NCBI GenBank assembly: GCA_050260275.1
Contig: JBLNBX010000123.1
Location: 1-5,626 of the forward strand
DNA: 5,626 nucleotides
DNA from: DATMXS01 sp050260275
GTDB lineage: Bacteria; Acidobacteriota; Terriglobia; Bryobacterales; Bryobacteraceae
Direction: 5' to 3'
Part shown: in pieces, positions 1 through 5,540 of the stretch
Layout: each line of letters starts with the position of its first letter
How positions within the stretch are numbered: position 1 is the stretch's first letter
Position numbers and translations under genes: made by a program
The notes under the pieces: generated by a model
The model's database searches: none
What the model was told of the DNA's origin: nothing
What the model saw: the letters and a program-made list of their open reading frames with translations, nothing else

Positions 1-1
1 G

Positions 2-148
2 GAACTGCGCGCTTCGATTGCGGAAGCGGGCCGCCGTGCGGTTGCAGAGTGGGATGCGCCGCGTGTGGCCGCCCGCTTCCTGGAGGCGATCGGGAGGCGC
101 GATGCCTCCACTGCCATCAGCGCCTGCGGAGATGAATCGAGCCGTTGA
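2..148 (+). CDS. C-terminal end of a probable glycosyltransferase (5' truncated)
   Basis: This is an open frame entering from the left edge and ending at TGA 146-148; 48 codons are visible. The stretch LRASIAEAGRRAVAEW, followed by RVAARFLEAI, resembles the last helices of GT-B fold glycosyltransferases (GT4/GT1-like), where a 'lr..l..aGrr.v...w....va..fl' pattern is common. No catalytic part is in the window, so donor and acceptor are unknown. The last 15 or so codons are low in recognisable pattern and run 32 bases into the 3' end of the convergent DUF4097 gene. The neighbouring lipid acyltransferase and exported protein fit an envelope-sugar role, but that is inference. The other plus frame (Cys-rich) and a minus frame that starts at 117 are also open here. 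Base composition did not separate them clearly, so the call rests on the protein pattern. Confidence 0.5.
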   Translation, partial: ELRASIAEAGRRAVAEWDAPRVAARFLEAIGRRDASTAISACGDESSR

Positions 149-857
149 CCGTGTTTAGCTTCACCTGCGGGCCGCCGCCGCCAATGGTCGCGCGAATGTC
201 CGAACCGGGTCCGAACTTCACGCGCCGGACTGGCAGATCGAATTCGCTGTCGATGCTCCCGTGGACGGTACTGGCCACGAGCTGTGCGCCGGCATTCGGC
301 GGCAGCGCGATATCCACCGCGCCATTCACGGTGTGGAGCCTCACGTCCTGCGCCAGCGTCTGGTCGAAGGAGGCCAGCACGCGTCCGTTCACCGATGACA
401 GGTCCAGCTCGCCGAGGGCGCCCTTCACCTCGACAGCGCCGTTAACCGAACCGGCCTTCACCGGTCCTGCAACGCCCTCGATGCGGACCGATCCGTTCAC
501 CGTGTTGATCTTCTCGAGCACGGCCGTGCGCGGAACCGAAATCGTGTAATCAACCGAGGGCGCGTTGCGCCGCTCGCCTTCCGGATACCGCGTGCGGATA
601 TCGATCATGTCTCCGCTGGCATTGATCTCGATGTGAGTTTCGTCGAGCGCCTGCTGCGTCTCGGCTTTCTTGACCGCGCTTACCTGAACCTCGGCCCGGT
701 CCCAGCCGGTTACGCGCACCGCGCCGTTGAGGTTCCTAAGGATCACCCGGCCGTTCGGCGAAAGCGGGTAGCTCTGGTGGAATTCCTCGCGCAGCCCCTC
801 GGCATTCAACACGCCTACAGCTAGCGCGATCGTCAGTACGGGGAACAATCTCCTCAT
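117..857 (-). CDS. Secreted DUF4097-type VNG-repeat protein
   Basis: The product is 246 residues and its function is unknown. The ATG at 857-855 is chosen over the upstream TTG/ATG region because TAAGGAG lies 6 bases before it and because it gives a clean signal peptide. That peptide has two Arg at residues 2-3, a hydrophobic core LFPVLTIALAVGVL at 4-17, and a likely cut after Ala19. The mature part is predicted to be beta-rich. An N-terminal strand pair includes LNGAVRVTGW (43-52). From residue 119 there are regularly spaced turns: TVNG 119, SVNG 137, SVNG 155, TVNG 176, TVHG 197 and TVNG 236. Spacings of 18, 18, 21, 21 and 39 residues suggest a stacked beta-solenoid in which the last gap hides one degenerate turn. 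This matches the putative adhesin/DUF4097 family (bactofilin-like or DUF2807-like beta repeat). The location is probably periplasm or cell surface. It is the last minus-strand gene, 138 bases after the acyltransferase, and may have its own promoter. Confidence 0.82.
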   Translation of the reverse strand: MRRLFPVLTIALAVGVLNAEGLREEFHQSYPLSPNGRVILRNLNGAVRVTGWDRAEVQVSAVKKAETQQALDETHIEINASGDMIDIRTRYPEGERRNAPSVDYTISVPRTAVLEKINTVNGSVRIEGVAGPVKAGSVNGAVEVKGALGELDLSSVNGRVLASFDQTLAQDVRLHTVNGAVDIALPPNAGAQLVASTVHGSIDSEFDLPVRRVKFGPGSDIRATIGGGGPQVKLNTVNGSIHLRRR

Positions 858-863
858 CTGCGA

Positions 864-870
864 CTCCTTA
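864..870 (-). promoter_or_regulatory. Shine-Dalgarno of the DUF4097 gene
   Basis: The minus strand reads TAAGGAG, then six bases, then the ATG at 857-855. It is the best ribosome-binding site in the window and fixes the start at 857 rather than at the longer in-frame start at 896. A small inverted repeat (GCCGG and CCGGC at 887-891 and 873-877) sits just 5' of it. Confidence 0.85.
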
Positions 871-963
871 CACCGGCAAATACGGAGCCGGAGCACCAGA
901 GTTACTCAGGTTCTCGGGTGGGGCGATTCTGTTAAGGGCGCATTGAGCCGCTGGTGCGGTTCC

Positions 964-983
964 CCGGGCGCTTTGCGCGCCGG
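964..983 (-). terminator. Compact hairpin after the acyltransferase stop, possible terminator
   Basis: On the minus strand, about 12 bases after the acyltransferase stop codon, CCGGCGC and GCGCC(C)GG can pair around the loop GCAAA. This gives 7 bp with a single bulged C. There is no following run of T, so it is not a canonical Rho-independent terminator. It could be a 3'-end stabiliser or a terminator of the U-poor kind. The core stem is at 967-971 and 977-981. Confidence 0.3.
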
Positions 984-995
984 CCATCTCAGGCG

Positions 996-1886
996 TCAGT
1001 AGATCGCCGGCTCTCCAGGCGGGCGTGTCTTCCAGCGCCGGTGGATCCACAGCCACTGGCCGGGGTACTCGCGGATGACCGATTCCAAATGCGCGTGCAG
1101 CCGCCGCGTATCCTCTCCGGCGTCGCCGGTCATCTCGATCTCCGGGTAGAAGCGCAGCACGTAGCGGCGCTCGGCCTCAGACCACAATGCGTACCCCGGC
1201 ACAACCGCCGCTCCGCTGCGCGCGGCTAACTTCGCGAAGCCCGTGCCGGCGCACGCGGGCACGCCGAAGAAATCGACAAAGACGCCCTGCTCCAGGCTCG
1301 CGTTCTGGTCGATCAGGATGCCAACCGCCTCATTCGCCGCGAGCGCTTTCAGGATGGCGCGCGCGAAGTCCTTCTTCTCGATGATGCGGTTGCCGGAGAG
1401 CGTGCGGCGGCGTGCGATCAGACGGTCCAACAGCGGATTGTCGAGCGGCCGGACCACAACGCGCATCGGCGCCGACATCAGCGCATGCGCGTATGCGCTC
1501 AGCTCCCAGTTGCCCAGGTGCGCCGTCGCTATCAGCACTCCGCGGCCGCGCGCCTGAGCTCGTTTGAGATGCTCCAACCCTTCGTACCGGATCCACTCGT
1601 GCACGTTCGCGCCGGTGATGCGGGGAGCCTTCGCCAGAGCCAGCAACACGCGGCCGATTGATGCGAAGACTTCGTCTACGATCTTCCGGTGGTCGGCTTC
1701 CGGCAGCGCGAACGCGAGGTTGCGCATGGCGGTGCGGCGCAGGCGCGGCAGCGCCCGGTCGAGGGCCCCGGCATAGATTCGCGCCAAACGCTCGGCCAGC
1801 GGGCGCGGGGAGTGTTCGAGCGTTTTCAGCGCGGCGACCGCCGCCGCGTACTCGATTCCGTTGCGCAGCCTGGAGCGTTTCTTCAA
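996..1886 (-). CDS. LpxL/HtrB-family lysophospholipid (lipid A) acyltransferase
   Basis: The product is 296 residues, a usual length for this family, which transfers an acyl chain (typically from acyl-ACP) onto lipid A precursors or related lipids at the inner membrane. The catalytic HX4E motif is H123-L-G-N-W-E128. RPLDNP follows at 146-151, GILIDQN at 189-195, FFGVPA at 207-211 and VVPGYALW at 228-235. The hallmark C-terminal WIHRRWKTRP is at 280-289. The N-terminal hydrophobic segment (about 11-20) is weak compared with the clear membrane anchor of E. coli LpxL. The only in-frame ATG/GTG/TTG start before the motifs is TTG at 1886-1884. It has no Shine-Dalgarno, and the frame stays open upstream into the end of thiL, where only a CTG (1982-1980) could serve. 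The gene lies 76 bases after thiL with a hairpin between them. No other lipid A gene is nearby, so the exact acceptor is undecided; a glycolipid or PatA-like acyltransferase role is possible. Confidence 0.88.
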   Translation of the reverse strand: MKKRSRLRNGIEYAAAVAALKTLEHSPRPLAERLARIYAGALDRALPRLRRTAMRNLAFALPEADHRKIVDEVFASIGRVLLALAKAPRITGANVHEWIRYEGLEHLKRAQARGRGVLIATAHLGNWELSAYAHALMSAPMRVVVRPLDNPLLDRLIARRRTLSGNRIIEKKDFARAILKALAANEAVGILIDQNASLEQGVFVDFFGVPACAGTGFAKLAARSGAAVVPGYALWSEAERRYVLRFYPEIEMTGDAGEDTRRLHAHLESVIREYPGQWLWIHRRWKTRPPGEPAIY

Positions 1887-1905
1887 GACGTCAGGATACG
1901 CGAAA

Positions 1906-1949
1906 GCCGCCGGACCGGTGAGGGTGTGTTCCCGAGCGGGTCCGGCGAC
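1906..1949 (-). other. GC-rich hairpin between thiL and the acyltransferase gene
   Basis: On the minus strand GTCGCCGGACC (1949-1939) can pair with GGTCCGGCGGC (1916-1906). Nine consecutive Watson-Crick pairs, then one G-U and one more G-C, enclose a 22-base loop. The loop itself contains GGG and CCC that could form a short inner stem. The right arm is followed by only three T. The structure begins about 13 bases after the thiL stop codon and ends 19 bases before the TTG start of the acyltransferase. It could attenuate or terminate transcription, protect the upstream 3' end, or affect initiation at the weak TTG start. Confidence 0.55.
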
Positions 1950-1962
1950 GGCGAGAAACGGC

Positions 1963-2880
1963 TCAGAACTCCGGAAACTCAGCGGCCTCCCGCGGCCGGC
2001 GCATGCGGCTCTGGAGGTGATCGTAGCCGATGGGCTCCAGCCGCTTTCCGCCGTACCGCACCAGCCCCGGTTTGCCCGCCACGATAGTTCCGATTCGCAC
2101 CGCCCCCTTCACAGGCTTTGGCGCAGTGAACAGCAGTTCGTAGTCTTCGCCGCCGTGCAGCGCCTGCTCGATAGTGGCGCCCTTGAAAACAGGCACCTCA
2201 TCGAGCTCCGCCGAGACGCCCGAGGCCAGGCACAGCCGGTGGAGGTCCATCGCAATGCCGTCGCTGATATCCATGCACGCCGTGGCGCGGCCGCGCAGCG
2301 AGCGTCCGAAATCCAGCCGCGGCTCGGGTTTGCTGTGTTTCTTCCATGCCGCGCCGCGCCCGGTTTCGAGACCAAGCGCCGAGCCGCCGAGCGGCCCCGT
2401 AACGTAGATGCCGTCGCCCTTCCGCGCGCCACTCCTCAGCAGCGCTTTGCCGCGCGGCGCTGCTCCGCACACGACGATGTCGCACGCCAGCACCTCGGAA
2501 TGCGCAATGTCGCCGCCGGCGAGCGCCGTGCCCGTCTTGGCAGCCAGCCTGAGCAGCCCGCTGTAGAAGCCGTTGATCCATTTCTGATCGGTCCACTCGG
2601 CCAGCGCCATCGAAAGCAGGCAGAACCGCGGTTCTCCGCCCATGGCCGCAATGTCGCTGAGGCCCCGCGCAAGCGTCTTCCAGCCCACGGCCTCCGCCGG
2701 ATGCGTCAGGTGATGGAAGTGCACGCCGTCGATCATCATGTCGGTGGTGAACAGCAGGTCGTCTTTCGAGCCCGCCTGCCGCAACACCGCGCAGTCGTCG
2801 CCGATGCCGGTGACGATGCCGCTTGCCGCCACGTGAGGTGCGCGCGCGCGGATGCGTTCAATCAACTGAATCTCGTTCAT
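1963..2880 (-). CDS. thiL: Thiamine-monophosphate kinase ThiL
   Basis: The product is 305 residues, close to the family norm of about 310-330. It phosphorylates thiamine monophosphate with ATP to give thiamine diphosphate, the last step of cofactor synthesis, in the cytoplasm. It belongs to the PurM/AIR-synthase-like fold. Motifs in order: GIGDDCAV 25-32 (metal-binding Asp pair), TTDMMIDGVHF 45-55, LARGLSDIAAMGGEP 70-84, GGDIAHSE 122-129, YVTGPLGGSALGLE 159-172, PEPRLDFG 186-192, MDISDGIAMDL 203-213 and HGGEDYELLF 242-251. No expected motif is missing. The ATG at 2880-2878 overlaps the TGA of the preceding Hsp70-like gene as ATGA, so translation is probably coupled. Longer in-frame starts upstream would lie inside the Hsp70 gene and add non-homologous residues. 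No other thiamine gene is visible, and the overlap leaves no room for a TPP riboswitch directly ahead of it. Confidence 0.95.
   Translation of the reverse strand: MNEIQLIERIRARAPHVAASGIVTGIGDDCAVLRQAGSKDDLLFTTDMMIDGVHFHHLTHPAEAVGWKTLARGLSDIAAMGGEPRFCLLSMALAEWTDQKWINGFYSGLLRLAAKTGTALAGGDIAHSEVLACDIVVCGAAPRGKALLRSGARKGDGIYVTGPLGGSALGLETGRGAAWKKHSKPEPRLDFGRSLRGRATACMDISDGIAMDLHRLCLASGVSAELDEVPVFKGATIEQALHGGEDYELLFTAPKPVKGAVRIGTIVAGKPGLVRYGGKRLEPIGYDHLQSRMRRPREAAEFPEF
2877..2880 (-). promoter_or_regulatory. ATGA stop/start overlap, Hsp70-like gene to thiL
   Basis: The minus strand reads ATGA: the thiL start codon and the TGA of the Hsp70-like gene share two bases within a 4-base overlap. This arrangement usually means terminating ribosomes re-initiate on the next gene. 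Confidence 0.8.
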
Positions 2881-5540
2881 TCGCGGGTTTCTTCTTCGAA
2901 TACCAGGCCCGACGGCAGTTCCTCGCCGAATATCCGGTCGAGCGCGCCCGTGTCGAGAGGTTCGTCGCCTTCGAGGATGGCGAGCAGCCGCCGGCTGTCG
3001 GGCAGCTTCGCAATCGCCCGGCGCACCTGTTCGATCATTCCAGGCGGCAGGTCCCGCGCGGGGTCGCCCGTGCGGCGGCAGATGGCCGCGAGGGCGTCGC
3101 CGGCCTCCGGCAACGGCAGCAGTGCCTCCGCCCAACGTGCAGCGGTCGAAGGCGGTATCACTTGGTTTGCGGGCCCGTAGAACAGTTGCCGCGCGCCGAT
3201 GCGCATGAGGCACCACAACTCACTCGGGCCGAAGTCCCGCGCGCGAATTCGCTTCACCAGCGTATCGCCGAGTTCGGTGCGCGTTTGTGTAGGCAGCAGT
3301 TCGAGGCTCGCCGCCGCGCGCCACATCTCGCGCAGCAGGCTGGAGTTGATGCGGACGCGCTTGCCGCTCTTCGGCAACAGCGTGCCCGAGAGCCGCTGGA
3401 AGATGTCCACCTGCTGGTTCCGGTTGAGCCCGCCCGCCACGCGGCCCCAGAACAACCACCACTGCACCTCGTTCTCGACGTGGCTCGGGAACGCGAGGCC
3501 CGATGCGTAGACCCGCCGCGCCTGCTCGATGCGAAACTCGTCGCCGGGGTAGCCGAATCCGGGCCGCAGACAGAAGCCGGTCAGGTTCAGCCAGCGCACC
3601 TCGTACGCCGCCGTGAGGCGGCGCCCCTCCACGTGTTCGAGCAGCACATCGGCAAGCTGCCGGATGGTCGCAAGCGGCCATGAGTTCTTGCCCAGCGCGA
3701 GCGCCTGTTCCAGCTTTCCCGGAAGCTCCGCAGGCTCGACCCGCTGTTCGACGCCTGGCGCGAACGTCTCCGCGATGAGCGCTTTGGCGCGCTCCAGCGC
3801 CTCTTCGCTGATCACCGCTGCGGGCCGCCGCGCCGTCTCCTGCTCGGCCTTCTTGCGCAACTGGAACTGCAGCCGCCACCGGTGCTCGCTGATCTTCGAT
3901 TCGCACCAGATCTCGAGCGTGCCTATCTCCGTGAGCAGCGCCCCCAGCTTGACGGGAATCGTCCGCTCCTCGACGCGCTTGCCGAAACGGATGACGGCGT
4001 TCAGCGGCGCGTGAACATGAAAGTCCGGATCTTCCGCGGCGAACTCGACAACGTCGCCCAGCGCGTCTTCGGTGCGCGTGAGCGAACTATACAGGCGAAA
4101 CGATACCGGCCTGTTTGCGAGGAGCTGCAGGTTCCCCGGATCGTACTCCACGGTTGAACCCTGTTCGCTTCCGCGCGGCACCAGGCACACCGTGCGCACG
4201 CGGGCGTCCGCCGGCGTGCCGATCCCGATGAAGTACGTTCGCGGCAGCCCGGCGCGCACGAGCACGCCGGAGCCGCTGGTCCGCGCGTACGAGTAGTACG
4301 CGGCGCCGACGGCGACTGCGAGATCCAGGTCGCGGTTGTCGAAAATCGCCGGCCGCCGCCCGTACCAGCTACCCACTACGTCAGCCACGCGCTCGCGCAG
4401 GAGGCCCGGAATGAAGAAGCCGCCGTTGAACAGAATCGCGTCCACGCCGTTAGGCGCGTGCTCGGACGATGCGGCCATAAACGCCGCGAGGTGGCGCGTG
4501 ATGGCGGGATCCGAGACGTACGGAAGCCCCAGCTCCCGAAAGAGGCTGCGCTTCTCTTCCTTGGGCTTGTCGCCGGGCGCACAGAACGGCAGGAAGCCGT
4601 CGAGCGCGAGTTCGAGCACCTCTTCGCGCCGTATCTCTGTCTTTCTCACGCCGCCCACCAACGACGTTCCACCGCCCAGCACCGTCACCTCGACGCTTTC
4701 GAGCCGTTCGTCAGCCAGCAGCTTCTCCTTGGCCGCCGAACACTGTCTTCGCACCGCGTTGCGCTGCCGTATCGAGAGCGGTGTGCCCAGCTTGTGCTCC
4801 ACCAGCCACGCGAGCGTCAGATCCAGGTTGTCACCGCCGAGCAGCAGGTGCTGGCCCACCGCGGTGCGGGTGAAATCGATCCGGTCTCCCGCGCGCGCCA
4901 CGCGGATCAGCGTGAAGTCGGATGTCCCGCCGCCAACGTCCACCACCAGCACCACCTGGCCGTCAAAAAGGCTCTTGCGCGATTCGGCCAGGTGATTCGA
5001 TATCCACGAGTAGAACGCCGCGGCAGGCTCTTCGATCAGTGTGAGCTTCTGCAAGCCGGCATCCTGCGCCGCCTGCACCGTCAGTTCGCGCGCCTCTTCG
5101 TCGAACGAAGCCGGGACGGTGAGCACGACGTCCTCGCTCGCGAGCGGCGTGTGCTTCTCGGCCTCCCATGCGTCGCGGATCGTGGCGATAAACTTCGTCG
5201 ACACCTCCACCGGCGACAGAACGCGCCCGCTCTCCTGCGAGTCCCACGGCAGTATCTTCGCGGTGCGGTCGACCTCCGGGTTTGACAACCACGATTTGAC
5301 CGAGTGCACTGACCGGGTCGGCACCAGCGCTCCCTGCTCGCGCGCGTAGGCGCCGATGTACTCCCGGTCGCCCAGGTACAGAAACGAGGGCAGCACGCGC
5401 AACGGCTCGATGCGATCCGGTCCGGTGTACTGCGGGATCGAGAGGACGTGTACGGGCGGGAAGTCGCGATCTTCTGCTTCCTCGGGGTCGATGTAGGCCA
5501 GGGCCGAGTTGGTCGTGCCCAGGTCGATGCCGATCTTCAT
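2877..5540 (-). CDS. Hsp70-family protein with C-terminal DUF3731-like domain
   Basis: The product is 887 residues, about 250 longer than DnaK, and probably a cytoplasmic ATP-dependent chaperone-like protein with unknown clients. The ATG at 5540-5538 is chosen because residues 3-11 then give the Hsp70 phosphate-1 motif IGIDLGTTN. The ATPase domain spans about 1-420. It has TVPASFDEEA at 141-150, EEPAAAF at 170-176 (E171 matches the DnaK catalytic Glu), DVGGGTSDFT at 201-210 (phosphate 2), GGDNLD at 235-240, ILFNGGFFIPGL at 369-380 (adenosine) and DLAVAVGAAYYS at 406-417 (connect 2). K82 in SVKSWL may be the catalytic Lys. A beta-rich segment (about 430-565) contains GTLEIWCES, echoing the DnaK beta substrate domain. 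The DnaK-type acidic linker (LLLDV) is not recognisable. Residues about 600-850 lack a DnaK lid and instead carry RWLNLTGFCLRPGFGYPGDE (RPG 659-661) and a Trp-rich WWLFWGR at 694-700, which I assign to DUF3731, known from C-termini of Hsp70-like proteins. The gene is ATGA-coupled to genes on both sides. Confidence 0.92.
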   Translation of the reverse strand: MKIGIDLGTTNSALAYIDPEEAEDRDFPPVHVLSIPQYTGPDRIEPLRVLPSFLYLGDREYIGAYAREQGALVPTRSVHSVKSWLSNPEVDRTAKILPWDSQESGRVLSPVEVSTKFIATIRDAWEAEKHTPLASEDVVLTVPASFDEEARELTVQAAQDAGLQKLTLIEEPAAAFYSWISNHLAESRKSLFDGQVVLVVDVGGGTSDFTLIRVARAGDRIDFTRTAVGQHLLLGGDNLDLTLAWLVEHKLGTPLSIRQRNAVRRQCSAAKEKLLADERLESVEVTVLGGGTSLVGGVRKTEIRREEVLELALDGFLPFCAPGDKPKEEKRSLFRELGLPYVSDPAITRHLAAFMAASSEHAPNGVDAILFNGGFFIPGLLRERVADVVGSWYGRRPAIFDNRDLDLAVAVGAAYYSYARTSGSGVLVRAGLPRTYFIGIGTPADARVRTVCLVPRGSEQGSTVEYDPGNLQLLANRPVSFRLYSSLTRTEDALGDVVEFAAEDPDFHVHAPLNAVIRFGKRVEERTIPVKLGALLTEIGTLEIWCESKISEHRWRLQFQLRKKAEQETARRPAAVISEEALERAKALIAETFAPGVEQRVEPAELPGKLEQALALGKNSWPLATIRQLADVLLEHVEGRRLTAAYEVRWLNLTGFCLRPGFGYPGDEFRIEQARRVYASGLAFPSHVENEVQWWLFWGRVAGGLNRNQQVDIFQRLSGTLLPKSGKRVRINSSLLREMWRAAASLELLPTQTRTELGDTLVKRIRARDFGPSELWCLMRIGARQLFYGPANQVIPPSTAARWAEALLPLPEAGDALAAICRRTGDPARDLPPGMIEQVRRAIAKLPDSRRLLAILEGDEPLDTGALDRIFGEELPSGLVFEEETRE
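5537..5540 (-). promoter_or_regulatory. ATGA stop/start overlap between the two Hsp70-like genes
   Basis: The TGA of the truncated upstream gene (5539-5537) lies within ATGA at the start of the 887-residue Hsp70-like gene. AGGGAG occurs on the minus strand 15 bases ahead of the ATG, too far for a typical Shine-Dalgarno, so coupling is the likely mode of initiation. Confidence 0.75.

Larger units (their letters stand above)
858..995 (-). other. 138-base intergenic leader between acyltransferase and DUF4097 genes
   Basis: This is non-coding as far as I can see. It contains the hairpin at 964-983, the Shine-Dalgarno at 864-870 and a small inverted repeat at 873-891. On the minus strand TTAACA (near 930) loosely resembles a -35 box, but I find no convincing -10 at the right distance, so no promoter is called. 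The length of the leader and the strong ribosome site are compatible with separate transcription of the DUF4097 gene. Confidence 0.5.

Noticed and set aside
1..135. Plus-strand frame 1 with a four-cysteine pattern (CAAC, then CLHC 12 residues later), resembling a zinc ribbon at a C-terminus
   Set aside because: The frame is short and cut by the window edge, and the overlapping frame 2 gives a better glycosyltransferase-like tail. Third-position G+C was similar in the two frames, so this is a preference and not a proof.
858..896. Longer start for the DUF4097 protein (13 extra residues)
   Set aside because: It would bury the signal peptide behind a charged Cys/Arg stretch and place the strong Shine-Dalgarno inside the coding region.
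926..935. TTAACA as a possible -35 promoter element before the DUF4097 gene
   Set aside because: No acceptable -10 hexamer sits 16-18 bases downstream, so a promoter cannot be supported from the sequence alone.
893..957. 7-bp inverted repeat GCACCAG (893-899) and CTGGTGC (951-957) in the intergenic leader
   Set aside because: The arms are 51 bases apart, short, and not extendable. In a GC-rich 138-base leader such a match is easily due to chance.
868..1056. Minus-strand 62-codon frame across the end of the acyltransferase gene and the leader
   Set aside because: It overlaps the acyltransferase 3' end in another frame, is Ala/Pro-rich and has no recognisable pattern.
1861..3180. Long plus-strand open frame (439 codons) across thiL and the hairpin gap
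   Set aside because: It is antisense to thiL and to the end of the Hsp70-like gene, with an Arg/Ala/His/Gln-rich composition and no motif. Long antisense frames are expected in GC-rich coding DNA.
2881..3216. N-terminal extension of thiL upstream of the ATG at 2880
   Set aside because: The extra residues lie wholly inside the Hsp70-like gene in another frame and are Arg/Pro-rich without homology. The ATGA overlap gives the proper ThiL start.
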